Source: RGIG8306 sp964426655 (GTDB lineage Bacteria > Bacillota > Clostridia > Lachnospirales > Lachnospiraceae). From it: a DNA stretch of 64,000 nt. Within the stretch, counting starts at the first letter, position 1. Every line of letters begins with the position of its first letter. Below the pieces are notes generated by a model. That model worked only from the letters and a program-made list of their open reading frames with translations. It was not told where the DNA came from and did not search any database. Of this stretch, positions 7,575 to 17,115 are shown one piece after another. A program made the position numbers and the translations under genes. The stretch lies in contig CAYRQT010000001.1 in assembly GCA_964426655.1 (NCBI GenBank), positions 124,001 to 188,000 of the forward strand, in the 5' to 3' direction.

Positions 7575-9888
7575 CTGTTATTCCTTCCTGTGCCTCTTTC
7601 AGCATTTTCAAGATTTCTGTCATGTTCTGTACGTATCGAATCTCAAGGCCTTCTGTAATTTCTTTGGAAATCTCCAGCACATCGCCCTCATTTTTTTCCG
7701 GTACCATCACCGTTTTGATCCCAGCCGTCTTTGCTGCCAGCAGCTTTTCTTTTAAACCGCCAATGGGAAGGATTCTTCCCCGGAGCGTAATTTCCCCTGT
7801 CATGGCCCAGGACGCAGGAACCTTCTGGTTTGTAATGGCACTGAACATTGCGGTCGCCATGGTTATGCCGGCAGATGGCCCATCTTTAGGCACAGCTCCC
7901 TGTGGAATGTGAATATGCAACTCATGTTTATCAAAATAATCTTCCAGAATCTGATACTGGCTGGCTACGGAGCGAATGTATCCCAGAGCAATCAGTGCGG
8001 ATTCCCGCATCACATTGCCAAGCTGTCCCGTAAGCTTTAACTCTCCTTTACCGGGGATGGAGTTGACTTCAATTTCCAATGTATCTCCGCCAACTCTGGT
8101 CCAGGCCAGCCCTCTGACAATTCCCACCTGATCCTCTTCATTTGCAGGGTCAATACTGTAAGGTGCTTTTCCAAGGTATTCAGCCAAGTTCTCCCCCGTG
8201 ATGTAAACTCGTTTTCTTTTTTTCTCTAGGATCTGGCAAGCGGCCTTTCTGCAAAGTTGTCCGATCCTTCTCTCCAGGTTCCGCACACCGGCCTCTCTAG
8301 TGTAGCCATCGATAAGGCTTTTAAGCACCTCATCTTCCAGCTTCAACTGCTTATTGGTCAGGCCATGCATCTTAAGCTGCTTTGGCAATAGATAATTTTT
8401 GGCAATATGAAATTTTTCATTGGCAGTGTACCCGGAAATATTAATGATTTCCATCCTGTCTAATAACGGGCCAGGGATGGTTCCCGGGTCATTGGCAGTT
8501 GCCATAAACAGAACGTGGGACAAATCAAAGGGCACCTCCAGGTAATGATCCCGGAAATGGCTGTTTTGTTCACTATCCAGCACTTCCAGCATCGCACTGG
8601 AAGGATCTCCACGCATGTCACTACCAAGTTTATCAATCTCATCCAGAAGCATCAGAGGATTGTTCACCCCCACCTGGCGGATGGCAGTTGCAATTCGTCC
8701 CGGCATGGCACCCACATAAGTCTTCCTGTGTCCCCGGATTTCCGCCTCATCATGTACCCCCCCCAAAGAAAGACGTACATACTTTTTCTGGAGTGCCCTT
8801 GCCACAGAACGGGCGATGGATGTTTTTCCGGTTCCTGGCGGTCCCACAAGGCAAAGGATGGGGCTTGCTGCATGTCCCGTAAGGGTGCGTACTGCCAAAT
8901 ATTCCAAAATCCTTTCTTTCACCTTTTCCAGGCCGTAATGATCTTCATCCAAGATAGCTTTTGCCAGGCGGATGTCCTCACTGTCTGTGGTCGCCGCATT
9001 CCAGGGCATATCGAATACCGTCTCCAGATAAGTCCTCAGCACTGCGCCTTCCTGACTTCCCGAAGGCATTCCGGCAAACCGCTTAATTTCCTTTTCCAGT
9101 TTTTTCCGAACTTCATCGTCTACCTGCAGCCGCTCCAGTTTTTTACGAAAAGCCTCTGCATCCGAGTCAATATTATCTTCCCCCAGCTCTTCCCGTATGA
9201 GCTTCATCTGCTCTCTCAGAATATAGTCCTTTTGGTTCTGGTCAATTCTGGATTTGATTTCGTTTTGAAACTGGTGTTTAAATTCCTGGATTTCTGCTTC
9301 ATCGGTTAAAAGGCGCAGCACACCGTAATACCGGGCATACCCCTCACTTTCTTCCAAATAAGCCTGCTTTGCTCCCTGGGAAAGGGGAAGCAAATTCATA
9401 ATCTCCCGAATCATGACCTCCACGGGTACTTCCTGCGTGGCCAGTCTTTTAAGCTCTGCAGATGCCTGTAGACCTCCATTGATATAGCGCTTGAGCAAAT
9501 CCTGAAGCAACCGTCCCATTCCCTTAATTTCCGTATCTTCCTCCGGCACCTGGAAAGGTTCTTCCTCCACTTCCACTTCAAAATAGGGTGTATCCCTAAG
9601 GACGCGCAACAAAGCAGCCCGGGTCTCTCCCTCAACCACCACACGTGTCACATCTGTGGGCATGTTGACCATTTGCTTAATGGTGCCAATGGTGCCGTAA
9701 TGGCAAAGATCTCCTTCTTCAGGAAGCGCCACATCTCCATTGCGCTGTGCAACCAGAAAGACCTGCCCCCCCTGTTTCATAGCCTTCCTGGCAGCCTCTA
9801 CGGATTTGCTGCGATTGATGTCAAAATGTATGCCCATACCAGGCAATACAGTCATGCCCCTGAGAGCAATTGCCGGTAATATCCTCAT
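7564..9888 (-). CDS. lon: ATP-dependent protease Lon
   Basis: A cytoplasmic AAA+ serine protease that degrades misfolded and regulatory proteins. The 774 residues include an N-terminal substrate domain (1-200), a coiled coil (about 205-275), the AAA+ module with Walker A GPPGTGKT (349-356) and Walker B LMLLDEIDK, and a protease domain with the Ser-Lys dyad Ser672 (PKDGPSAG) and Lys715 (GGLKEK). ATG at 9888 is preferred to the ATG four codons earlier because GAGG is six bases upstream of it, while the earlier one has AGGA too close. Confidence 0.97.
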   Translation of the reverse strand: MRILPAIALRGMTVLPGMGIHFDINRSKSVEAARKAMKQGGQVFLVAQRNGDVALPEEGDLCHYGTIGTIKQMVNMPTDVTRVVVEGETRAALLRVLRDTPYFEVEVEEEPFQVPEEDTEIKGMGRLLQDLLKRYINGGLQASAELKRLATQEVPVEVMIREIMNLLPLSQGAKQAYLEESEGYARYYGVLRLLTDEAEIQEFKHQFQNEIKSRIDQNQKDYILREQMKLIREELGEDNIDSDAEAFRKKLERLQVDDEVRKKLEKEIKRFAGMPSGSQEGAVLRTYLETVFDMPWNAATTDSEDIRLAKAILDEDHYGLEKVKERILEYLAVRTLTGHAASPILCLVGPPGTGKTSIARSVARALQKKYVRLSLGGVHDEAEIRGHRKTYVGAMPGRIATAIRQVGVNNPLMLLDEIDKLGSDMRGDPSSAMLEVLDSEQNSHFRDHYLEVPFDLSHVLFMATANDPGTIPGPLLDRMEIINISGYTANEKFHIAKNYLLPKQLKMHGLTNKQLKLEDEVLKSLIDGYTREAGVRNLERRIGQLCRKAACQILEKKRKRVYITGENLAEYLGKAPYSIDPANEEDQVGIVRGLAWTRVGGDTLEIEVNSIPGKGELKLTGQLGNVMRESALIALGYIRSVASQYQILEDYFDKHELHIHIPQGAVPKDGPSAGITMATAMFSAITNQKVPASWAMTGEITLRGRILPIGGLKEKLLAAKTAGIKTVMVPEKNEGDVLEISKEITEGLEIRYVQNMTEILKMLKEAQEGITDDH

Positions 9889-9930
9889 ATTAAACCTCAT
9901 TTCCTGAAACTGACACGGGAAATAGCAAAG

Positions 9931-9956
9931 GAGCTGCTACTCAATCGTAACAGCTC
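9931..9956 (-). other. Stem-loop between clpX and lon
   Basis: GAGCTG and CAGCTC with flanking TAC/GTA pairs form a short stem in the 67-base clpX-lon gap. There is no T-run, so it is more likely an mRNA processing or partial-termination element than a full terminator. Confidence 0.35.
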
Positions 9957-9967
9957 GTGCCCTTTAC

Positions 9968-11257
9968 TTATGCCGTTTCACCGGATTTATCTTTTCTTCT
10001 TCTGATTTTTTCTTTTTTCTCCGGCACCGCTTCCCGGATGGTCAAAGCCGGCTCTGCCAGCCCGTCTACCACAGCTTTCGTGATACGACATATTCCCACT
10101 TCCTCTCTGGAAGGCAGTTCGAACATGGCCTGCATCATTACCTTTTCAATAATGGCACGCAGTCCCCTTGCTCCGGTCTTTCTGGCCAATGACAAGTCAG
10201 CAATGGCCTCCAATGCCTCCTGGTCAAAAATCAATTGAATATCATCCATTTCAAATAATTTCTGATATTGCTTGACAATGGCATTCCTGGGTTCAGTGAG
10301 GATGCGAATCAAAGCCTCCCTGTCCAAAAGATCCAGAGAAACAACTACCGGAATACGTCCTACAAACTCAGGGATTACCCCGAACTTCACCAGATCCTCA
10401 GGAAGGACCTCCTTAAAAAGTTCCCCTGTGTTCTTTCTGGCCGGATCTGTAATCACGGAATTAAAGCCCATGGACTTCTTTCCAATTCTTTTTTCAATAA
10501 TGCCATCAAGTCCGTCAAAGGCTCCACCACAGATGAACAGGATATTAGTGGTGTCAATCTGAAGCAATTCCTGATGGGGATGCTTGCGCCCCCCTTGCGG
10601 CGGCACACTGGATATGGTGCCTTCCAGAATCTTCAGTAGTGCCTGCTGTACACCTTCTCCAGAAACATCCCGGGTAATGGATACATTCTCAGATTTTTTG
10701 GCAATCTTATCTATTTCGTCAATGTAAATGATCCCATACTCTGCCTTATGGATATCATAATCTGCAGCCTGAATCAGCTTAAGCAGAATATTTTCCACAT
10801 CTTCCCCCACATACCCTGCCTCTGTCAGCGTTGTAGCATCTGCAATAGCAAACGGCACATTTAAAATTTTGGCAAGGGACTGTGCAAGGAATGTTTTCCC
10901 ACAACCGGTTGGTCCAAGCATCAGGATGTTACTTTTCTGAATTTCCACATCAGATTTCTCATTTGCAAAAACTCTTTTATAATGATTGTAAACGGCAACG
11001 GACAACGCCTTCTTGGCCAGTTCCTGTCCCACCACATACTGATCCAGATGCTCTTTTATTTCCTTGGGTTTTAACAGGTTAATTCCCTCAAAATCTGATT
11101 CCGGATCCATAAGCTCTTCTTCTATAATTTCTGCGCACAGTTCTACGCACTCATCACAAATATACACGCCTTTGGAGCCGGCAATCAGCTTTCGAACCTG
11201 CGTCTGGCTTTTGCCGCAAAAAGAACAACGGTAAATCTCATCTGTCTTGGTCGGCAT
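9968..11257 (-). CDS. clpX: ATP-dependent Clp protease ATP-binding subunit ClpX
   Basis: The unfoldase that recognises tagged proteins and feeds them to ClpP. The 429 residues start with the zinc-binding domain (CSFCGK and CDECVELC, residues 11-41), then AAA+ with Walker A GPTGCGKT, Walker B IIYIDEIDKIA and the IGF-type ClpP-docking loop region IEKRIGKKSMGF. AGAGGAGG precedes the ATG. Gene order tig-clpP-clpX-lon-engB is the classical Gram-positive quality-control operon. Confidence 0.97.
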   Translation of the reverse strand: MPTKTDEIYRCSFCGKSQTQVRKLIAGSKGVYICDECVELCAEIIEEELMDPESDFEGINLLKPKEIKEHLDQYVVGQELAKKALSVAVYNHYKRVFANEKSDVEIQKSNILMLGPTGCGKTFLAQSLAKILNVPFAIADATTLTEAGYVGEDVENILLKLIQAADYDIHKAEYGIIYIDEIDKIAKKSENVSITRDVSGEGVQQALLKILEGTISSVPPQGGRKHPHQELLQIDTTNILFICGGAFDGLDGIIEKRIGKKSMGFNSVITDPARKNTGELFKEVLPEDLVKFGVIPEFVGRIPVVVSLDLLDREALIRILTEPRNAIVKQYQKLFEMDDIQLIFDQEALEAIADLSLARKTGARGLRAIIEKVMMQAMFELPSREEVGICRITKAVVDGLAEPALTIREAVPEKKEKIRRRKDKSGETA

Positions 11258-11306
11258 AAATCCTCCTCTTTCTGTGGTGAATATACCCCTGTTTTCCTGT
11301 AACAGC

Positions 11307-11888
11307 TTAACGACTGGTGATTACCTGGTCAATGATGCCATATGCTTTTGCCTGCTCAGGCGTCAGGTAATTATCCCTCTCTGTGTCCAAGGCCACTTTC
11401 TCCACCGGCTGCCCCGTGTTGGCTGCCAGAATCTCATTCAGTTTAGTCTTTGTCCGCAAAATATGGTCTGCCACAATTTTGATGTCCGTAGCCTGGCCCT
11501 GGGCACCGCCGGAAGGCTGATGAATCATTACCTCCGCATTGGGAAGCGCATACCGCTTTCCCTTTGTCCCGCCTGCCAGCAGAAATGCTCCCATACTGGC
11601 CGCCATACCTATACAAATGGTAGACACATCGCATTTAATATATCTCATTGTGTCATAAATAGCCAGCCCGGCTGTTACGGAACCCCCGGGGCTGTTAATA
11701 TACAGATTCACATCTTTTCCCGGATCCTCTGATTCCAGAAACAAAAGCTGCGCTACGATTACGCTAGCCGTCACTTCGTTAACTTCTTCTCCCAAAAAAA
11801 TGATTCTGTCTTTTAACAGTCGGGAATAAATGTCATAGGATCGTTCTCCATGATTGGTCTGTTCGATTACATAAGGTACTAATGCCAT
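11307..11888 (-). CDS. clpP: ATP-dependent Clp protease proteolytic subunit
   Basis: A serine peptidase forming the tetradecameric chamber used by ClpX. The 193 residues match the family length. The triad is visible: Ser98 in GMAASMGA, His123 in MIHQPSGG and Asp172 in DTERDNY. GGAGG precedes the ATG. It lies between tig and clpX. Confidence 0.98.
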   Translation of the reverse strand: MALVPYVIEQTNHGERSYDIYSRLLKDRIIFLGEEVNEVTASVIVAQLLFLESEDPGKDVNLYINSPGGSVTAGLAIYDTMRYIKCDVSTICIGMAASMGAFLLAGGTKGKRYALPNAEVMIHQPSGGAQGQATDIKIVADHILRTKTKLNEILAANTGQPVEKVALDTERDNYLTPEQAKAYGIIDQVITSR

Positions 11889-11921
11889 TTGCTAACCTCC
11901 TTTTCTGTGGGGAGAGCAGGC

Positions 11922-13241
11922 TTATTTGTCTTCTGCTTCCTCTTCAGCCTTCTTTTCTGTCTCAACAGCAGTATCTGCCAGCAGGGTTACCGCTTTTTGC
12001 ACGGCAAGATCCATTTTCATACTCTTGATCCCAGCATCGCCCAAGTATTCTTTAATAGCAGACTCTTCTAATTTGTAATTCTCTGCCATTTTCTTAATTT
12101 CTTCTTCTACTTCCTCATCGGATGCCTCTATGTTTTCAGCTGATACAATGGCTTCCAGCACCAGTCTGGTGCGTATTCTTTCCTCCGCCTGAGGTTTCAT
12201 CTGGTCAGCCATGCTTTTCTGGTCCATGCCGGTATACTGCATATACTGCTCCATGGTCAGTCCCTGCTGCTGCAAGCGGTTTCCAAATTCATCCACCATT
12301 CTTTCTGCTTCTGTCTGAATCATCAAATCAGCAATCTGCATGGTGGCGTTGGCCACAGCTTTTTCCACTGCTTCATTTTCTTTCTTTGTCTGGGCCTCTT
12401 TTTCTTTTTTTTCAGATAATTCTGTCTTTACACTGGCCTTGTATTCTCCCAATGTTTCAAAATCGGAAACCTCGCTGGCAAACTCATCATCCAGTTCAGG
12501 CAGTTCCTTTGTGCGGATGGCTTTAACGGTAACTTTGAACAATGCAGGTTTCCCAGCCAGTTCTTTTGCCTGATAAGGATCTGGGAAAGTCACATGAACT
12601 TCAACTTCTTCCCCAATATTTTTTCCGATCAGTTGCTCCTCAAAATTATCGATAAAACTATGAGAACCAATGACCAGGTCAAAGTTCTCACCCTTTCCGC
12701 CATCAAATGCCACCCCATCTACAAAACCTTCAAAATCTATAACAGCCGTATCACCATCTGCAACGGGACGATCTTCCACATGAATTTCACGGGCATTTTT
12801 TTCCTGTGTCTTTTTAAGCTCGGCTTCAATTTCCTCTTCTGTTACCTGAACGTCCTGCTCTTCCACTTCCAGCCCTTTGTACTGTCCAAGAGTCACCTCT
12901 GGTTTAGTAGCAACTGTTGCCGTAAAAATAAATGGTTTGCCCTTTTCAATCTGTACGATATCAATTTCCGGATGAGAAGTGATCGTAACATCAGCCTCTT
13001 CTGCAGCCTTCGGGTAGGCTTCCTGCATGGCAAAATTGGCAGCGTCTTCATAGAATACACCGGGGCCATACATTTTTTCCACCATGGCTCTGGGCGCATG
13101 TCCTTTACGAAATCCCTGCAGCTGAATATTGCCTTTTACCTTCAGATAGGCTTTCTGCATGGCCGCTTCAAAATTCTCTGCGCTTACCTCTATGGTTAAT
13201 TTTGCCGTGCTGTTTTCCAATTTCTCAACCTGTACACTCAT
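11922..13241 (-). CDS. tig: Trigger factor
   Basis: A ribosome-bound chaperone and prolyl isomerase that receives nascent chains. The 439 residues have the N-terminal ribosome-binding domain with QGFRKGHAPR (about 41-50, containing the FRK ribosome contact), a central FKBP-type domain (about 150-245, DTAVIDFEGFVDG) and a long helical C-terminal arm ending in an acidic Glu-rich tail. It is the first gene of the operon; GGAGG lies 12 bases from the ATG, which is slightly long. I see no convincing promoter in the 146 bases between the DJ-1 terminator and the ATG. Confidence 0.96.
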   Translation of the reverse strand: MSVQVEKLENSTAKLTIEVSAENFEAAMQKAYLKVKGNIQLQGFRKGHAPRAMVEKMYGPGVFYEDAANFAMQEAYPKAAEEADVTITSHPEIDIVQIEKGKPFIFTATVATKPEVTLGQYKGLEVEEQDVQVTEEEIEAELKKTQEKNAREIHVEDRPVADGDTAVIDFEGFVDGVAFDGGKGENFDLVIGSHSFIDNFEEQLIGKNIGEEVEVHVTFPDPYQAKELAGKPALFKVTVKAIRTKELPELDDEFASEVSDFETLGEYKASVKTELSEKKEKEAQTKKENEAVEKAVANATMQIADLMIQTEAERMVDEFGNRLQQQGLTMEQYMQYTGMDQKSMADQMKPQAEERIRTRLVLEAIVSAENIEASDEEVEEEIKKMAENYKLEESAIKEYLGDAGIKSMKMDLAVQKAVTLLADTAVETEKKAEEEAEDK

Positions 13242-13387
13242 TTTTAAAAGAATCCTCCTTGAAATAATGCGCTGCGAGATAAAGCCTGTGCCATGGGGAT
13301 TGCCCCGCCTTTCTCTTTCAAATTAATGCGCTTGCAAATATCCATGATACCATAGAACCGTCCCTATGGCTACACCCTTTTATAAAA

Positions 13388-13432
13388 ATATCCTTAAAAA
13401 ACAGGGAATTCTCTCCTATTTTCTAAGGATAT
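13388..13432 (-). terminator. Intrinsic terminator after the DJ-1 gene
   Basis: ATATCCTTA (13388-13396) pairs with TAAGGATAT (13424-13432). On the minus strand the stem runs into ATATTTTTATA. It isolates the recD2-comF-DJ-1 run from tig. Confidence 0.7.
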
Positions 13433-13439
13433 CCGACTT

Positions 13440-14000
13440 TTAGTTTTGAAAATATGCAGGATACTGGATACTTTCTGCCACGTGAGCCGCCATTTCTTCC
13501 CCTGCCAGCAGTTTTAACAATTCCAAAGCCATCGGCAAAGAGGCCCCCATGCCTTTGCCAGTGCTGACCAGACCATCTGTCACCACCAGGGCGTCAGTCA
13601 CTTCTGCTCCCTCCAGATATTTTTCAAATCCAGGGTAAGAAATTGCTTTCTTTCCCTTCAAAAACCCCCACTTTCCAAGAGCCATAGGTGCGGCACATAT
13701 TGCTGCAATACGTTCTCCCCGCTCCAACTGATTCTCCATTACTCTTTTCAGAGGCGCAAAATCCGCCAGTGTCTGGGCGCCAGGAAGACCTCCCGGAAGA
13801 TATACCAGTGTAGCATCACTAAAATCTGTATCCTGAAACAGCTGATCTGTCAAAATGGGCACTTTATGGGAACTGGTCACTTCACGATTCCCGGTAACGG
13901 AAACTGTTATTACATCCACCTTTCCCCTTCTCAGCACATCTACCACCGTCAGGGCTTCTATCATCTCAAAACCATCTGCAAAACACACATACGCCCTCAT
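13440..14000 (-). CDS. DJ-1/ThiJ/PfpI family protein
   Basis: A 186-residue member of the DJ-1/PfpI superfamily (glyoxalase III, protein deglycase or chaperone activities are reported in the family). The nucleophile elbow Cys is in AAICAAPMALG, with the oxyanion segment YLPGGLPGA and the conserved Glu near the start (GFEMIEA). ATG at 14000 follows AAAGGAG by ten bases; a TTG three codons earlier is the only alternative. Substrate unknown. Confidence 0.9.
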   Translation of the reverse strand: MRAYVCFADGFEMIEALTVVDVLRRGKVDVITVSVTGNREVTSSHKVPILTDQLFQDTDFSDATLVYLPGGLPGAQTLADFAPLKRVMENQLERGERIAAICAAPMALGKWGFLKGKKAISYPGFEKYLEGAEVTDALVVTDGLVSTGKGMGASLPMALELLKLLAGEEMAAHVAESIQYPAYFQN

Positions 14001-14021
14001 CTTTATCAAACTCCTTTCTGA

Positions 14022-14774
14022 TCAAGTCTCTTCCTCATTGCCTCTGACCATACTAAAACACAGCAGATACACTTTGTCAACCCCACCCCGTTTCAACACC
14101 TTTGTGCAGGCCTGAGCTGTAGCCCCTGTGGTAAAGATATCATCAATCAGCATGACGCTTCCAGGGACTTGGGCTTTCCCCAACGCAAAAGCACCTTCCA
14201 GATTTCTGCGCCTTCCCCCCGGATCCAGCATTTTCTGTGGTCTAGTTTTCTGTATCCGTACCAGAAGCTTCTCCTCCACTGGCAGTTGCAGCCACTTTCC
14301 CAACTCTCTGGCCAGAATTGCAGCCTGATTATAGCCCCTTCTCCGTTTCCTGGAAGGATGAACCGGAACCGGCACCAGCACAACCGGGCGATGACGAAGG
14401 ATCCATAAGCCTTGACGCCTGGCCATATCCTCTCCCATAAATTCTGCCACATCCTTACGATTATGATATTTGAGAAGGCTCATCATACGCCGTACCGCCA
14501 ATGCTTCATACACATACAAGGCTCTTCCCCCATCAAAGAAGCGCTGTTTTCTCGTACACGATCCACAGAATTCTTCGCTGTCATCCGCCAGATGCCTGCC
14601 ACACTTCATACAATATGGTCCCTTTACATATTGTATTTTTTCTTCACAAACGGTGCACACATACTGTAACGCCGCCCGTTTTTCTTCTTCGGGCGGCGGT
14701 AAAAGCCAATCACATACCGGACATTGCCGGGGATAGACGATACGTATACAATTCTCCCATCTCCAACGCCGCAT
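14022..14774 (-). CDS. comFC: ComF family phosphoribosyltransferase-like protein
   Basis: A 250-residue protein with an N-terminal zinc-ribbon-like cluster (CPVC, CTVC, CMKC, CGSC within residues 18-74) and a C-terminal phosphoribosyltransferase fold carrying the PRPP motif VMLIDDIFTTGAT. ComFC is needed for DNA uptake in naturally competent Gram-positives. Here it follows the RecD2 helicase by seven bases, which supports a DNA-processing role. No comFA helicase is adjacent. Confidence 0.9.
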   Translation of the reverse strand: MRRWRWENCIRIVYPRQCPVCDWLLPPPEEEKRAALQYVCTVCEEKIQYVKGPYCMKCGRHLADDSEEFCGSCTRKQRFFDGGRALYVYEALAVRRMMSLLKYHNRKDVAEFMGEDMARRQGLWILRHRPVVLVPVPVHPSRKRRRGYNQAAILARELGKWLQLPVEEKLLVRIQKTRPQKMLDPGGRRRNLEGAFALGKAQVPGSVMLIDDIFTTGATAQACTKVLKRGGVDKVYLLCFSMVRGNEEET

Positions 14775-14781
14775 GAAACTC

Positions 14782-17028
14782 CTATTCCCGCAGTAGCTCT
14801 TTTTCCGCCTCCAGCAGCCTGGGCGTCAGGCCGGAATACCTTTGTTGCTCCTGCACATTTTGAATCATTTCCTGAAAAGTTTCCAGGTTCCCCACAATTG
14901 TAACGCAGCATTTTGCTCTGGTAATTGCTGTATAAAGCAGATTTCTGGTCATCAGAAGCCGTGGTCCTGCCAGCAGCGGCAACACCACAGCCGCATACTC
15001 ACTTCCCTGTGCCTTGTGAACAGTCAGCGCATAGGCCAGCTCCAGCTCGTCTAGCTGCCGGAAGGGATAACTGACACATCTTCCCTCATCAAAAACCACC
15101 TGAACCTCTTCGCTGAACAAGTTGATTTTACGAATAATACCAACATCCCCATTAAAAACGCCCAGTCCTCTTTCTACCGGCATCCCATAAGCATTTTCTA
15201 TTATCCACTCTACCTGATAATTGTTTTTGATCTGCATGACTTTATCCCCCTCCCGGAAGATAAAGCCTCCATGCTCTTTTTCCACCTTGTCCTTTTCTGG
15301 AGGATTTAGATACTGCTGTAGAGCAGGGTTCAGCTGTTCTACTCCTAAGGGCCCTTTGCGCATGGGCGTCAGCACTTGCACGTCACGCCACTCCACACCA
15401 ATATAATCCGGCAACTTTTCTCTGACCAGGGTTATGGTCGCCCCTACGACCGCCGAAGGTTGTCCCCTGAACACAAAAAGGAAATCCTTACTTCCCTTTT
15501 GGGGTTCCACCATTTCCCCTCTATTGATTTTGTGGGCATTTACAATGATGTCGCTTTCATAGGCCTGTCTGAAAATTTTGCTAAGACGCACTACCGAAAA
15601 CAGCTTTGATTCCATAATATCCCTTAGCACCCGCCCTGGGCCCACGCTGGGTAACTGATCTGCATCTCCTACCATCACTAACTGCATGCCCGGCACCATG
15701 GCTTTTAACAATGCATTCATCAGGAAAACATCCACCATGGACATTTCATCCACGATGACCACATGGCACTCCAGCGGATTCAGCTCATTTCTGCCATAAG
15801 ACATCGTCTCATTCCCTTCCCGTGGCCCGCCTGAAATCTCCAAAAGGCGATGTAGCGTCTGCGCTTCATATCCTGTGGTCTCCGTCATACGTTTAGCCGC
15901 CCTCCCGGTGGGAGCAGCCAGTCGGATTTCCATGCGCAAATCCAGAAAATATTGGATAATTGTATTGATAGTAGTGGTTTTTCCTGTCCCCGGCCCCCCT
16001 GTAATGATAGTCACGCCATTGCATGCCGCTTCTTTTACCGCCTTTTTCTGCCATTCATCCAGTTCAAGACCGGAAGTCTGCTCTAATCGCCTAATTCTCT
16101 CTTCCAGGTCCCTGGGTGGATTCTGCCGGATATTAAGCTGGAGCAACCGCATGGCAACCCCACGTTCTGTATAATAATAGGGCGCGCTGTAAACTTGCTT
16201 CTCCTCTCCTGTATCCTTTAGCACTACACGGTGCTCAACAACCATATCCATCAGGTGTTTTTCAATTTGTTCCCCCTCCACCTGCAGCAATGCAGAAGCC
16301 TGCTCCACCAGAATTTCGTAGGGCAGATACGTATGCCCGTTTCCTGCCCCGCTTTGGAGCGTATAATAGATCCCACTTTTTATTCTAAAATCCGAATCTG
16401 TCAGAATACCGACTTTTCCGGCAATTTCGTCTGCCATTCTGAACCCTACTCCCGAAAGGTCCTCCGCCAGCCGGTACGGATTGGTCCGGATGATGTTATA
16501 CAATTCCATTCCGTACTGGTTATATATTTTTGCAGCAAGTTGCAGAGAAATCCCGTAATTTTGAAGAAACATCATAGCCGCCCGTAAATTTCTTTTTTCT
16601 TCTACCTGTGCTCCGATTTCCCGTGCCTTGGTTTCTGAAATCCCCTTGATTTCCGAGAGCCGTTCCGGTTCCTCTTCCATAATGCGAAAAGTGTCCGCTC
16701 CAAATTTTTTTACAATTCTTAGGGCCAGTGCCGGTCCCACCCCTTTTATCGCCCCGGAAGCCAGATATCGCTCCATGGAAAGTGCATCTTCCGGATTTTT
16801 TTCCTGATAGAAAGAAGCCTTCAGCTGGGGGCCATACAGGATATGCTCGCAAATTTCCCCTTCAATATAAAGATACTGCCCAGCTTCCACCCCGGGAAAG
16901 GTCCCCAACACGGTAGCTTCTTCTCCCAAAGGGGCCTCTGGGCGGCTATCTGCAATTTGCAGAACCTTATAGCCATTCTCTGTATTTTCATATACGATAC
17001 GATTTACATATCCTTCTACAACTGTCAT
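14782..17028 (-). CDS. recD2: RecD2-like ATP-dependent DNA helicase
   Basis: A superfamily 1B 5'-3' helicase that acts without RecBC, involved in DNA repair and replication-fork upkeep in Gram-positives. The 748 residues comprise an N-terminal OB-like domain, helix-hairpin-helix repeats (GAIKGVGPALA, SEIKGISETKA, about 90-145), Walker A GGPGTGKTTT, Walker B VIVDEMSMVD and the C-terminal VHKAQGSEYAAV motif. The length matches RecD2, not the shorter RecD of RecBCD. Confidence 0.95.
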   Translation of the reverse strand: MTVVEGYVNRIVYENTENGYKVLQIADSRPEAPLGEEATVLGTFPGVEAGQYLYIEGEICEHILYGPQLKASFYQEKNPEDALSMERYLASGAIKGVGPALALRIVKKFGADTFRIMEEEPERLSEIKGISETKAREIGAQVEEKRNLRAAMMFLQNYGISLQLAAKIYNQYGMELYNIIRTNPYRLAEDLSGVGFRMADEIAGKVGILTDSDFRIKSGIYYTLQSGAGNGHTYLPYEILVEQASALLQVEGEQIEKHLMDMVVEHRVVLKDTGEEKQVYSAPYYYTERGVAMRLLQLNIRQNPPRDLEERIRRLEQTSGLELDEWQKKAVKEAACNGVTIITGGPGTGKTTTINTIIQYFLDLRMEIRLAAPTGRAAKRMTETTGYEAQTLHRLLEISGGPREGNETMSYGRNELNPLECHVVIVDEMSMVDVFLMNALLKAMVPGMQLVMVGDADQLPSVGPGRVLRDIMESKLFSVVRLSKIFRQAYESDIIVNAHKINRGEMVEPQKGSKDFLFVFRGQPSAVVGATITLVREKLPDYIGVEWRDVQVLTPMRKGPLGVEQLNPALQQYLNPPEKDKVEKEHGGFIFREGDKVMQIKNNYQVEWIIENAYGMPVERGLGVFNGDVGIIRKINLFSEEVQVVFDEGRCVSYPFRQLDELELAYALTVHKAQGSEYAAVVLPLLAGPRLLMTRNLLYTAITRAKCCVTIVGNLETFQEMIQNVQEQQRYSGLTPRLLEAEKELLRE

Positions 17029-17073
17029 TTATGCCCCTGCACTTTCCAAATTGTAAAACTCCCCCAGATGTAC

Positions 17074-17108
17074 AGAGAGAATGTTCCTGAAATAGAAACA
17101 TTCTCTCT
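17074..17108 (-). terminator. 12-bp perfect stem-loop between mreB and recD2
   Basis: AGAGAGAATGTT (17074-17085) and AACATTCTCTCT (17097-17108) are perfect complements with an 11-base loop. There is no clear T-run on either side, so it may be a weak terminator or processing site after mreB. Confidence 0.5.
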
Positions 17109-17115
17109 GAAATAC

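Noticed and set aside
11922..13241. Frameshifted gene on the opposite strand of tig (12594-13199)
   Set aside because: The Phe/Cys-rich composition is typical of the antisense of a Glu/Lys-rich gene.
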